Below, piece after piece: positions 1 to 11,692 of a stretch of 31,370 nt of DNA (position 1 is its first letter; every line of letters starts with the position of its first letter). The notes under the pieces are model-generated. The model saw only the letters and a program-made list of their open reading frames with translations. It ran no database searches and had not been told where the DNA came from. The position numbers were made by a program, and so were the translations under genes. The stretch is from Apostichopus parvimensis. Lineage: Eukaryota; Echinodermata; Holothuroidea; Aspidochirotida; Stichopodidae. The stretch spans positions 63,570-94,939 of the forward strand of contig KN882589.1 of the NCBI GenBank assembly GCA_000934455.1. Reading direction: 5' to 3'.

Positions 1-1155
1 TAAACACGCCGGTATATGCAGCTGTTTTGCAGCAATCATCTTACGTTTAACTCGATTCCAATTATACCAGTTAAACCTATACGTACCACAGAGGCCTATA
101 TTCAATATCTCACTGTTTACATAATACATATATGCGGTCCTTCGCCCCGAGTTTAGCATTGTTGTTTAAGTCAATGAACTGAATGAATGAATACAATCGA
201 ACTGCGGTAGATTTTCTTTTGGCCATTTATTTATTTCTTAACTTTGTGAAAATAGGCTTCAAGGAAAGGAGTTTTTCACAAATGAGAAAACGCACTTAAA
301 ATTTTGAAAAATAAATTTGACCATATTTTGATTTTCCGTTGCGTTAATAAGTTCGCTTGGACTAGATGACATAGAATGCTTTATCGTTCAAGGATTTTAT
401 CCTTTCTAATGAGATGTTGTGCCCTACATTTCATGTCCTTCAAGCTTAATAACTGAAAGGTGATATTGGTAGAGCTTTAAAAAGGGTAAAACTTCCTACC
501 ATCCACCCCCCGCCTCCGCCCCACCCCCACTCCGAATGTGAATAAAATATCTGTGATGATATTAGTAACGTTTATGTAGTTTTCCTCCTTGCAAACGTAG
601 CTTCAAAAACGCCATGGTTAGCATGGTTTCTTTTTTGCTTATTGAAAAGTAAACCCGAATTCTTTGAGAGTGCATTCCTCCAATCACTCATTACGGAGGC
701 CCTATCATTGATATTAATACAAAGATGAAATCGGCTTCTGGAGGCCAACTTACGAGATTCTTACTTTATCTGTTTCAATCAAGTTTACTCACATTCGTTA
801 TTTCGAGAGAACGCGATTTTCACATTTCCTCTGTCGATGTCAGATGTGATTAAATGAAAACCAGAATTCCTCACGTTCAAACAAACTGACATAACAAGAA
901 ACACTAAACGATTTGTTTTTGCTTCTTCTTCTTTAAGAACCATGAAGAGGGATTACTTTAAAAACAAATAATACAAAATATACAAAAAACGCTATGACAC
1001 AGCAGTTTTGGTGAGAAGATATTAAAAAGCACAACACATTAATACTTAAAACTGTTGATGGTCATTTATTCTTCTTCATGTTGAGCTATGAACTCACATA
1101 TAACAGAATAAAACAGAAACTATAACATGATTGAAGTGAATTAAAATATCTAGCT

Positions 1156-1175
1156 GACATATTTGCAAATATGTC
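1156..1175. other. Perfect 20-bp palindrome with POU-like core
   Basis: The sequence GACATATTTGCAAATATGTC equals its own reverse complement over all 20 bases. Its centre, ATTTGCAAAT, contains two overlapping octamer-like half sites of the kind bound by POU-domain factors. That a POU factor binds here is inference. The palindrome itself is directly visible. Confidence 0.55.
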
Positions 1176-2155
1176 GTAGAAGAGGGTAGAGATAATAATG
1201 GTGTACTAAATATACATTTTTGCAATTAGCCACGGTCTTAGAACCATTTGATAATATCCATGTAATAGTATATACTCGCATCATGGTTAGTAATTCTCTG
1301 CTATCAAAGATGATGGTATGTTCAACAGTTAAAAGATATTATTTATTAAATATTTGTGGAAACTTGTTATGACCAGTAATACTTTGTAATTAAATGCACA
1401 ACGGAAAACGGATTGAGGAAATATTAACAAACTGATAGAAAGAGCTAAGAAAGTTGCCCAATGATTAAAGGCATTGAAGATTCGCCCCAAACCGCGTGCC
1501 GCCCTCTGAAAAAGTTAACTTTCCGTTGCTTGCAAGTGAAGTTTTCTTCTTGTCGCTACAAAATGCAGACAGTAATGAAACGTGATACCTTGTTAGACCT
1601 GAGATGTCCATCGCTGCTATGTACACTGTGTTGTGGGTATTGACTGTACAATAGTGTCTAATTACCGACGGTAGCAAGCTGTGTGTGTATTTTCTGGGAT
1701 AGATGGTGGTGTCTAACACTTCTGTTATACCACATTCGAAACTAGGTCAGATTACCGGCATCAGACGTTTCTTTGTGCGCGAGTCTTCACTCCCTTTAAT
1801 ATAAGCAATTTTTCTTCCACAAAATAAAATTTAATTTGACCAGCAGGTCTTCCTATTTATTATTTACGACTGAAAACAGAAAAAAAAAATTATAAACGTT
1901 AAAGATGGAACAATATAAAAAGAACGGTTTCTGGTGCATTCAAAATGTTGATTATAGGTGATAGTTTAACAATTCGTCGTCCTTGATGATGAATTCCTAT
2001 GTTGTGTTTGATCCAAAGGCATATATTTATTAAATCATTACTTTAGATAGACGGAGTCAAATCAGCACCTGCAAATGCTGATATACTATCGTATCAATTA
2101 TATAACACTTCTTTTATTGCAACAACAAGGTTCAATGCGATAATTAGATGTTAGT

Positions 2156-2184
2156 ATAGATATAGATATCGATATAGATATAGA
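2156..2184. repeat. GATATA-type microsatellite
   Basis: A short run of imperfect ATAGAT/GATATA hexamers, including an ATATCGATAT palindrome at its centre. It is an ordinary simple repeat. Confidence 0.6.
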
Positions 2185-2248
2185 AACTTTCATACGTCAT
2201 GGATTGGATTTTAAAAAATCGTATCAAATCACAGAACTGCCATATTTC

Positions 2249-2669
2249 CAATAGTACAGGGTTGTCCAACCTACGGCCCGCGGGCCACAGTCCGGCCCGC
2301 CGCAGGGTTGCGTCCGGCCCGCCAGAGATGCTGTACGGTGCGAAATTTTAGTGAGCAGATTTATTGATAACAATTTGAAGCTATATAATCAATCATTCGA
2401 ACCTTCTGGGTCCAAAAAACTGCATCCAGGTCAGTTTGTGTGACACTCTCAGCGGAGGGGAGGGGGGGGGCGGCTGGACTTTATTCATCTGTTTTTATCA
2501 GGAAGGAAAATAAATCAGTGCGCTCCGCGCGCAGTGCTCACATTTTGTTGCCTTGGGCTTCGGGCAAAAAATCGAAAAATCGAGCGTAGGGTTCATGCGG
2601 CCCCCTCCTTCATCAAAATCATTCCATGTGGCCCTCCTCTGCAAAAGGTTGGACAACCCTGCAATAGTA
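2249..2669. mobile_element. hAT-like MITE (2257-2661) with 8-bp TSD
   Basis: A 405-bp non-autonomous DNA transposon. The left end begins CAGGGTTGTCCAACCT at 2257, and the right end is its exact reverse complement, finishing at 2661, so the terminal inverted repeats match over 16 bases. The 8 bases just outside each end are identical (CAATAGTA at 2249-2256 and 2662-2669). An 8-bp target-site duplication plus CAGGG termini is the signature of the hAT superfamily. The interior is GC-rich against its surroundings, with GGCCCGCGGGCC near the left end and a G9 run at 2462-2470. It encodes no transposase, so it must have been moved in trans. The intact duplication and ends suggest a fairly recent insertion. 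A 92-codon open frame that starts inside and crosses the right end is spurious. Confidence 0.93.
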
Positions 2670-5062
2670 CATATCAATGTTGAACGCAGACTATGTACTA
2701 TTGTGTGGCACGGTTCTGTTTTGAAATACTCTACTAGACAAACACTATTAATTTATGAGTTTACACAACCAATGACTTATCATTCTAGAAACCACCCCTT
2801 GAGAGAGTACTATTCACACTTACTGCGTTAGTTTCTACACAGTGTACATATACATGCCCGGACGCCATGTTTACACTTTAAATTATAACACTTTATCTTA
2901 CTTTTATCTTACATGGACCCAAATAAACCAGTCGGGAAACTCATCCTTCTTTAAATGTATCAACGATATTTGCAATTACTTCGTCCTCCCGCTTATCAGA
3001 GCACTAATCAATTTATCCTTCCATTTATCCCTCCTTCCTATTACAAACCCATTTAAAGATTTGAGTCTCTGAATCGGTGAAATGAATGCGCCCAGAGGAT
3101 AATATGATGAAGTCTATGATTCATCGTCTCATTGTTGACCTTAGTAGATATTATCCGTCGACTGCTGCTGGAATCTCCTGGATAAAGTCACCGCTGCTCG
3201 AGCATAGCTTAAATCTTTAGGCAGCTCGGCGATGTTAGGCACACTTTCTACTTCCTGCAGAAGAGGATTGAATGACGGAAACAAATTGCCTAAAGTCTAT
3301 CAATTTTATACGCTTTTAAGCCTTGCAGAAAAGTCAAGATATTTTTCTAAGTATCTTTGAAATAATATGTGGAAGAGATGGGCAGGTCGGTAGCCTGGTA
3401 AAATTATCTAACAACTGCATAATAATGTTCACTGAAATGTTATGCACCGGTTGTAAGATATTTATGTCACTGCATATACATTTACTGCATATCTTCATAC
3501 ATATTCTGAAATGGGAATTTTCTCGGTATAGACTGTAATTACCGTATCTTTCATTTTTATTTTATTAGACGACAATAAAAGTGGTAAATAAATCCCCGAG
3601 GCTAGCATTGATTTGATCGTCTGAAAATTAGTAAACTTATACTTTTGACCGATATAAACTTGTTAATTTCCCATGAATTTATCCTACTAATTTGTATGGT
3701 GAGGAAAAGATTGTTCTAAACTGTAAGTTGTTTATATAAAAATCGTACTTAAAGCTTAAATAAAATAAACTAATTATTCATCTTAAATGTCACGTGACAT
3801 TAACCATACAGGAACTTTACTCTTGACTCATTCCACTCTCAAATGTTAAATTGGAAGCCACCAGACGTGAAAGTTGTAATATATAAGCCCCTTACCGGCT
3901 TCTCCCACATTCGTGGTCGCTTAAGCGTCGTAAGCATAAACAGCTTGATAATTAAGTGATTATCTCGGGTTGAACTAAATGTTGATGTTCTAGAAACCTT
4001 TGATAGGTCACGGGCAACGATGACGGCACTAATTCACCTGATTAACTGTTATTCTAATTAGTATTGATCCAATTATTGATAGAATAATGATTCCATCAAG
4101 AATCTGAGCTGGCTTCATATTAACAAAACAAAAGACAAATTATACTTAATGAGTTTTTGATGAATTTGTCAATGCGTTGTAATCATATCATGATAACTCA
4201 ATATTGTGATGCTTTGATGCTGATGTGAATAGTTGAAGTAACAGTTTCTGTGTTAAAAATGAAAGTACATGATTTCACTAATTAAATAGTAACTTATTGG
4301 TCTATCTGTCTTTTCTGATATCTATACCCAGCTTGCCGAATTTTCTGGCAGTGTTACATATGTTTCTTTGTCAATTCTCTGACACATACCTTGCTTGCTT
4401 CTTCTCCATCTGAAAAGGAAGCTATCCTTCTTTGTTCATATGTGGGTGAGTGTTTTATTTACCGCATTAGGTTATATTTTTGAGTGACTTACTATTACTT
4501 ACAACTTACTTTTCATATATCTCAGTACGAATACTTTGCATATTAAATGTGAAATCAAAAATCTTGTGTTGCGTGTAAATATGTTTTCCGTTCAGTGTTA
4601 GGTAGATCGGATTCTTCTACGGTAGGTAGCCACCTCGTTATAAGTCAAAGTACTTTATCATATCTGTGATTAACATCGGTAAACGGTTGGATGGCTTGGC
4701 TGGGCTGGGATTCATTTGTAAGATGGATCATCTTATTTGAATATTAAATTTACTGTCAAGAAATAATCATATGATATCACTGAATTAACATGTAAACAGG
4801 GGCATGTGTATTACGATATATTATATAGAAGATTTGTTAAGCTTTTAGTTTTAACATTTGACGTGTGGTTATGTCACATGCCCATAGTTGGTGATTTTAT
4901 TTATGATTATTATTATTATTATTTTGATGGTGAAAGAAAATCATTGACAGTGATAAACTTGAATAAGTTGTGTATGCTATTACCTAATAGCTTACAAACA
5001 CTCTTCTAGAAAAGAAAGTGGACGGAGTAGTGAAAAGGGCAAAACGTCAATCTGTTTGGTAA
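2670..5062. other. Unique AT-rich DNA, no supportable gene
   Basis: Open frames reach at most about 76 codons and I recognise none. A nested inverted repeat lies at 3097-3156 (outer arms GGATAATAT and ATATTATCC, inner arms GATGAA and TTCATC). A promoter-like cluster at 3787-3930 is annotated separately. A short ATT trinucleotide run sits at about 4904-4923. Confidence 0.55.
3787..3930 (+). promoter_or_regulatory. Promoter-like cluster: E-box, AP-1, TATA
   Basis: Three consensus elements lie in the order and spacing expected of a core promoter reading rightward. A 14-bp perfect palindrome, ATGTCACGTGACAT (3787-3800), contains GTCACGTGAC, the form of E-box bound by MITF/TFE and USF bHLH-zip factors. 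A consensus AP-1 site TGACTCA follows at 3824-3830, and a TATA box TATATAAG at 3880-3887. About 45 bases after the TATA box, GTAAGC at 3930 could act as a 5' splice site, which would leave a very short non-coding first exon starting near 3910. The motifs are seen directly. Their joint function is inferred, and such motifs also occur by chance in AT-rich DNA. No downstream coding exon was identified. Confidence 0.25.
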
Positions 5063-5380
5063 ACTTGATTCTGGGATGGTCAGACTTGATTCTGGACTGT
5101 CAGACTTATTCTGGACTGTCGGAATTGATTCTGGGCTGTCGGACTTGATTCTGGACTGTGACTTGATTCTGGACTGTCGGACTTGATTCTGGACTGTCGG
5201 ACTTGATTCTGGACTGTCGGACTTGATTCTGGACTGTCAGACTTGATTCAGGACTATCAGACTTGATTCAGGACTATCAGACTTGATTCAGGACTATCAG
5301 ACTTGATTCATGACTATCAGACTTTATTCTGGACTGTCAGACTTGATTCAGGACTGTCAGACTTGATACTAGACGGTCAG
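5063..5380. repeat. 20-bp minisatellite, 16 units
   Basis: Sixteen head-to-tail units of consensus ACTTGATTCTGGACTGTCGG start at 5063, 5084, 5104, 5123, 5143, 5161 and then every 20 bases to 5361. The first six units vary by one or two bases in length; the rest are exactly 20. Variants are blocked. Units 5143-5220 mostly carry the GTCGG ending, whereas four consecutive units at 5241-5320 carry both GATTCA and ACTATCAG. Such blocks indicate local expansion of one variant. There is no coding potential, and a 20-bp period cannot keep a reading frame. Confidence 0.95.
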
Positions 5381-6403
5381 ATTTAGATCCGTATAATATA
5401 AATTATCTGTATAATATAAAATACAACATAAGTAGTGAAACTTCTCGTATCACTTCAAAAGTATAGAAGCTTCCAAGAGCCAAATATTTCAAAAGGAAGC
5501 TTAAAGGTTTGGGGTTAATGAGGCATTTTGTCAAAGTATTGACGGCAATCTGTTTGGAAACGCTCCATTGGCTTCCAAACGAGTCTGTCTTTCTAATTAT
5601 GAAGCAGAAATGTTCATTCTTTCGTTCTTTACAGACAAAGCATGACATAAACAAAAAAGGTTGGTCAAGTTAAGCTGAAGTTCTTTTGCACTTTTTGGGG
5701 TGAATTTGTGTTCGCTTAAAAAATTAGAACTGGTCAGGATTAATAAGGAAGGCGTTACTTCAAAATGACCTTGGTTAGAGCTGAGTGATTTTCTAGGTTG
5801 TAGTTGAAGAAATATTAAAATAACTTGACAGTTTTATTGATAAAGCCGTATACAACATTAACATAATTTGTGGGACACGATCCATTTTAAATTGGACTAA
5901 AAGTTTAATAGCTGTCAAATTAGGAGCCATCAACTTATTTCAGTAGTCATGACATAGATATTGGCTACATTCACGGGTATCTAATTATCTGCCACTGTCA
6001 CAGGGTTTGGTCAAAAGTTATAAATTTACGGAAAGTACAAGATTGGCCTTTGAGACAAAACTTACAGAACAAATGACCCATAATTGGCATGCATTCTTTC
6101 CCGTTTTATATTCTAAGTTTCTGAGACTGCGTTACCTAGAGCCTGGAAATTGTTTTGTGATTTTGCAAAGGTTTAGCGTAATATTATTACTGCAAATGAT
6201 AGAGATAAATGACAAAGGAGGATTTTTGGAGTCGTTTACTGAACTTGAATGTAATATTAATTGAAAAATTGCCTGCGCAAGTTACATATATTTTCCGTTC
6301 CAATCATTTTAGTTTCTCTGGAAGTCAAGCTAAATTTTAAAACAAAATTCTTTTAGCTGTTGTTTGTAGCAACTATGAGACTACATGTGTACAACAAAGA
6401 CTA
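5381..6403. other. Unique DNA between two minisatellites, no supportable gene
   Basis: Open frames of about 83-85 codons occur on each strand (minus 5403-5654, plus 6007-6264). The plus-strand one opens with TTG rather than ATG, and neither shows a motif I recognise. I see no repeats or RNA-like structures. Confidence 0.5.
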
Positions 6404-7400
6404 GTGGAACCTCGTTGTACATATACAAACTTCACTTTACATTGCCATTGTGAAACCTCGCTGTACATATACAGACCTCACTGTACATTACCATTGTGAA
6501 TCCTCTTTGTACATATACAGACCTCACTGTACATTACCATTGCGAATCCTCTTTGTACATATACAGACCTCACTGTACATTGCCATTGTGAAAACTCGTT
6601 GTAGGCTACATATACAAACCCCACTGTACTTTGACAGTGGAAACTCGTTGTACAAATACAGACCCCACTGTACATTGACATTGTGAAACCTCTTTGTACA
6701 TATACAGATCTCACTGTACATTACCATTGTGAAACCTCGTTGTACAAATACAGACCTCACTGTACATTGCCATTGTGAAACCTCGTTGTAAATATACAAA
6801 CCTCACTGTACATTGACATTGAACTCGTTGTACAAGTACAGACCTCACTGTACATTGACATAGTGAAACCTCGTTGTACATATACAAACTTCACTATAAA
6901 TTGACATTGACACTCGTTGTACAAATACAGACCTCACTGTTTACTTGCCATTGTGAAACCTCGTTGTACATATACAAACCTCGCTGTACATTGACATTGA
7001 AACTCGTACAAATACAGACCTCACTGTACATTGCCATCGTGAAACCTCGTTGTACATATACAAACCTCACTGTACATTGACATTGAAACTCGTTGTACAA
7101 ATACAGACCTCACTGTACATTGACATAGTGAAACCACGCTGTACATATACAAACCTCACCATGCATTGACATACTGAAACCTCGCTGTTCATATACAAAC
7201 CTCACTGTACATTGAAAGTGAAACCTCGTTGTAAAAATACAGACCTCACTGTACATTGACGTAGTGAAACCTCGTTGTACATATTTATACCTCACTGTTC
7301 ATTTCAATTGTGAAACCTCGCTGGACATATACAAACCTCACTGAACCTTCACAGAGTGAAACCACATTTATCATATACACCAACCTAGACTGGTGAAACC
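6404..7400. repeat. 46-bp minisatellite, about 21 units, partly dimeric
   Basis: About 21 tandem units, anchored on ACCTCACTGTACATTG, recur every 42-50 bases, most often 45-46. Each unit has a CTCGTTGTAC block, an ATACA block, the anchor and a CATTGTGAAAC block. From about 6730 to 7150, units with ACAAATACAGACC (type A) alternate with units carrying ACATATACAAACC (type B). B units usually lack a few bases before the next CTCG, so the local repeat is a dimer of about 88-90 bp. Before 6730 the order is less regular. Five short open frames on both strands come from this array and are not genes. Confidence 0.94.
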
Positions 7401-10400
7401 TAATAATTTCGAGGCAACTGGCGCTTTGGGTTAAGCCTTAATTATTATATAATGAACAGTTTTTTCCCGTTCGAATCTTTATGTTATATTAAGACTTTGA
7501 AAGGAACTCATTTATTGAATATCATTTGGCTTTGTCCGGAAATGACTGAACATAAACCGCATTTTAATGAACTCAAATACAGAAGTAAAGTCCACGCTAT
7601 TTATCAAACTGTTAACAGGACTTCAGACTCCTTTGACACGTATGTGTATCATACAAATAAACCTTTACTGCACTGAAACTGAGGTGTAAGACATATGAAC
7701 TCGATAGCTCAAGATAACTGTTATTTCACAGCTTCCGAAAAACGACAAGAAAACTATAAATACAACCAAGAATTTAAACCTTAAATAAGGAGATATCATC
7801 CAATCCTTTTTTTTTTATTCCCTTTGTCATTGTTATACCATCTTTCGATAAGAAATCAAGGTTTTACGGCCTTTTTTGATCGATAAACCTAACATCGTGT
7901 GAAATGTTGTGCCTATTTCTTAACAAACCGAGAGCTTTCAAATTTACTGCCAAGTACGTTGGGAAATACTGTTTTTCTTCCACTTCTGATCCTTAAAACT
8001 CTTTAGTTAATAATAAGGCTTTTAGTTCCTTTTTAATATATGTATATCCCCATCTTAGTGTACGCTATAAAAGGGTTGAATTGAAATTCAATTTCAACAT
8101 TCATGTCCAATTCAGATAATGTTTTACGTCACAACTTTCATGTACATGAGATTATTTCTTACCTATGGAATAAACCTCCATATTTGAAATGACAATCTTT
8201 AATTGTGCCCCCTACCTCAGTGAAAGTTGTGTCACACCTATAGGTGTTGCAATTAAACCTTTCAAAAACCATTCTTTACTCGGCAGTCTCTGGAGATTTA
8301 TCAAGTAAGGGATACAATGTTTGTTCACACTTGCCTGCTAATATTGCTGCATGCTTGAATTAACCATTAATTGACGCTCTTCAAGACAAGATATCCCGTT
8401 TGCTTAGGAGACGCTTTTTGAAGTGAACTTTTCATTAAATCATGCAAAACAAATCCGACCCAGTTTTCTTGTCATTTTAAAGTGAGACGATCTAAATACT
8501 AAATTTGCTAAATTACACCGAAGTTGTGATGTATGCTACGTCATTATATTCAAAAAATTGAAAACATGATGCCCAGAGCCAGGTTTCGTTACAGGAGACC
8601 AGAAACACCTTTAGGGGGTGGGAAGGGGAAGGAAAGAAAGCTCTGATGGGCTCTTCTTAACTGAAGAAGAGTAAATATACGTAAAATGCAAGGAATGATG
8701 CATTTGTTGTTTTTTATGTAACAGTGTAGCTGCCACAAAAAAGACGCATTTAGCCGAATCGCTCGTTCAGAAACATTTTAAGAGACAGCATTGTTTAACA
8801 TGACGCTGTATTCGTGTTATATAAGTGTTTCGCATCTTGTCAAGATGGCCGACTGTTTCTATCAAGGGATTACAACCCACACCAGTTATTACGATAGTTG
8901 CATTGAGGCTTACCCTTGAAAATGAAAATATTCATTATATAGTGTTGGTGGAACTCTGCAGGTGCAATGAATCTGCCATTGGGATATTATTGCCCCCCCC
9001 CCCCCTAAATGATGAAGAAGAAACAAATTAAGAAATGATATAGGATAGATGGTTCCGCTTTAAAGAAGGTTAATGCTAAGGCAATATCATTATATCCATC
9101 ACTTCCTTTCCCCTAAAAAGTCTTTAAAATTACAATAAAAGTTCATTTCGGCGGGATTTGTACGTCAGTGTTGTGACAATTAAATTGCTTTTCGAGGATT
9201 TATAACCAGACTATCCGTACCTTGAAAATGGTTTGTTATTAGAGTGTTCTTTGACTAACTATGGTAACTGGTAAACTGTATGACGTAGATTTAAAAGAGT
9301 AAATATCAGTATTAAATACGAATAAATGAATAATACGTCATTTGTATAGGTCTAATGCTAAACAACACTCAATATGTATTACATGAATGCAGAGTTGATG
9401 CACTGTACTTTACTTCCGTAGTATACCATAACGTATCAAGCGATATTTTTGGCTGACAACCTGTTTGCTCCTTTATAATAACATAAACAGCTACATTTGA
9501 ATTACTGGTAGAAGGATATTTCAGTCTTGTTATCATATTGCTTTCGTAGTCGTTGGAATAGTTAATGTTTTAACAGTATACATGCACGTTTTTAAGTAAA
9601 TGTATACTTATCCTGTACATCTTGACCAGCCAAAGTGACCAGTGTACAAATGTGTTAATGTCCGAAAATCAAACGTTAGTCGTAAAATACGACTGGTAAA
9701 TTATCCATTCGGGGTATTTAACAAATCTTTTGATTACGCATGTCCACTCGGTCTGCTTCTGACGTGAGAGAAGAGATAAAAACTAATAACAGTTTGACGA
9801 CATACGTAAACAATCTATCGATTACAGATAACGATTTAAGGTGTAAATATTATTTAGCTATATCTCCCGATAATAACAAGTATACCAATTGATATTAAAT
9901 TAGCGTATATAGATATAATGCACAGTACCTTATTGTATATAGTATGTCTATTTAAGTCTATAAATGTCTATTTAAGGATATTTAACGTCAAGTAACAAAT
10001 TAACAAATAAGATAAAAAATACATGAATGTTATATAGATATGTTATTTTTTAAACGGTCTGTCGGTGAAATCCTGATATAAAATATCACGTCTTCCAATA
10101 TCTGGAAAAGGCTATAGCCGGTTATCACTGAATCTTCGTCGTCTGGGATTTAAATTCCAATGAATTTCTAATTAACCAATGCATTGTAAACGAAAAGTAA
10201 TCAATGAAGGTACAGCCTGATGAGATGTAAACAAAAGTCTCTGTAACACAACGTTATATTGATCTGTTCCACCATTATTGCTACATTTCTGTGCATGCAC
10301 ATGCTGTCATCTAAGATATTGAATAATCTTTTCATTGATTCCATTTTACACATCGCATCATATTTTAAAGGGTCCAAATTTCGATTAAGCTTTATGTATC

Positions 10401-10575
10401 GATATCTTAAGCATATATGTATACGATAATAGATCAATTTATATAAAACAATCAAATATTGTAAATAAACCTGAGTATTAAAATTTGGGTTATAATGAAT
10501 TTAAGAAACTTTCAATCCACAGTTTAGCTTGTTTTAAAAGTGTATTATCTCAGTTTGTATGACGTTCTACCACTG
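7401..10575. other. Long unique stretch, no supportable gene
   Basis: AT-rich DNA with scattered open frames below 75 codons. Two details stand out. A C13 tract lies at 8993-9005. Near 8818-8919, a TATATAAG box is followed 27 bases later by an ATG in good Kozak context (AAGATGG) that opens a 24-codon frame. That TATA box is too close to serve as the promoter of that ATG. A GTTCGAATC string at about 7470 resembles a tRNA B box, but no A box or cloverleaf accompanies it. Nothing else repeats or folds obviously. Confidence 0.5.
8993..9005. repeat. Poly-C tract (C13)
   Basis: Thirteen consecutive C residues in otherwise AT-rich DNA, one of several such tracts in the window. Confidence 0.85.
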
Positions 10576-10880
10576 ACTGGTATCATTGACAGTCTAAACA
10601 CTTATACTGTGGAGGTATACAGTGTAATGTTAAACACTGATACCAGTAGGCCATGCCTTACCACTGCTAGGTAATGTACTGAAATGGTAAACATTGATAG
10701 GCAAAACACTGATATTATCTGGCTAAACAATGACGTGTTAAACACTGATACCATTAAGGCTATACCTGTAAACACTTTAATGTAACAGGAAGCTAAACAC
10801 TGATGTTGTCAGGGAAAAAACATTGATACGCTAAACAATGATTATATGAGGAAAAAATTGATAAGCCAAACACTTTGTCG
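10576..10880. repeat. Degenerate short tandem repeat (TAAACACTGATA core)
   Basis: About ten to twelve copies of a core close to TAAACACTGATA (for example TAAACACTGATACCA, TAAACATTGATAGG, TAAACAATGA) recur at irregular spacings of about 15-40 bases. At the left edge one copy is inverted: ACTGGTATCA at 10576-10585 is the exact reverse complement of TGATACCAGT at 10638-10647, giving a hairpin with a 52-base loop. The array is strongly decayed, so its unit length is uncertain. Confidence 0.6.
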
Positions 10881-11576
10881 GATATATTTGAGGTAACTTC
10901 GGAATAATCTATCACGACCCTATCAGGATTATTTTTGCTGAAGCTTATAGACTTAGACCGTTCTTCTGCTTACAACGAATTCCTGTGACGTCAGATCTTC
11001 AATGGAAATACCAGATTCAATAGTTACATTTCTCTATGATTTGGGCATATTGCAGCCAATTGAGACGCTGTATCGCATTTTGTATATAGACATAAATCGA
11101 TCCATCTTCCAAAGATAGCTATAGTGTGACTCTTATCTTCAGCTTCGTTCCTCTGAAACCGCTGAACCGAGAAGTTGTTTCCGTACGACAAATTGACCTG
11201 TACAGAAATGCCCTATTAGATCGCCAGCAAAACGTTCATATTGATATGTAAGGAAGAAGAATTAGAGGTGCCGAGTTGTAAAATGTTTGCAAAACAAGTC
11301 AAATCTGAATCACTAGAAGTAGTATATGTGTGTGTGTGTCTAATGTCTTTAAGAATAGTTTATGTATCGGCATTATGCTATCCATCCAGTCATATAATAT
11401 ACACATATTTACTGATTATATGGGTAGTTTCTTCCGCGACATGAAGACGAACTATGAAACATTGACTTTGGCCATGAGTCTTCTACAACAAAAATGTTTA
11501 TGTTTCATTTATTCACTGTGCATTAGTATGTAAAGTAGCATGGAGTGCATTTTTGCTATGAGAGATTTTAGACTGT

Positions 11577-11630
11577 GCCATCGACTGCCACACTGCCATC
11601 GACTTCCACACTGCCATCGACCTGTGCTCT
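11577..11630. repeat. 18-bp repeat, 3 units
   Basis: GCCATCGAC recurs at 11577, 11595 and 11613, exactly 18 bases apart, inside units close to GCCATCGACTTCCACACT. The period is a multiple of three, so short repetitive frames pass through it on the minus strand. I do not regard them as coding. Confidence 0.8.
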
Positions 11631-11692
11631 CTCCTTCTCTCGCTGTCTCTGCCAACCCAAGGCATGATCATCTCTCCTCTCTCTCTCAGTGT
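11626..11692. repeat. CT-rich microsatellite
   Basis: Two blocks of imperfect CT dinucleotides separated by a short mixed spacer, directly after the 18-bp repeat. Confidence 0.6.

Larger units (their letters stand above)
1..2248. other. AT-rich unique DNA, no supportable gene
   Basis: No open frame here exceeds about 85 codons, and none resembles a protein I recognise. The stretch is AT-rich. It contains a C-rich pyrimidine patch near 506-531, a perfect 20-bp palindrome at 1156-1175 and a short GATATA-type microsatellite near 2156-2184. A locally more GC-balanced patch at 1480-1700 carries overlapping short frames on both strands, which argues against either being coding. I see no repeat that links this stretch to the rest of the window. 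Confidence 0.6.

Noticed and set aside
6450-7295. Five frames of 61-91 codons on both strands
   Set aside because: All lie inside the 46-bp minisatellite, whose period breaks the frame every unit; they overlap on both strands.
7440-7485. GTTCGAATC, resembling a tRNA B box, as sign of a tRNA or SINE
   Set aside because: No A box at a proper distance, no cloverleaf pairing and no A-rich tail with target-site duplication.
10210-10240. CCTGATGAGATG as a hammerhead ribozyme core
   Set aside because: The required GAAA segment after stem II and a pairing stem III are absent.
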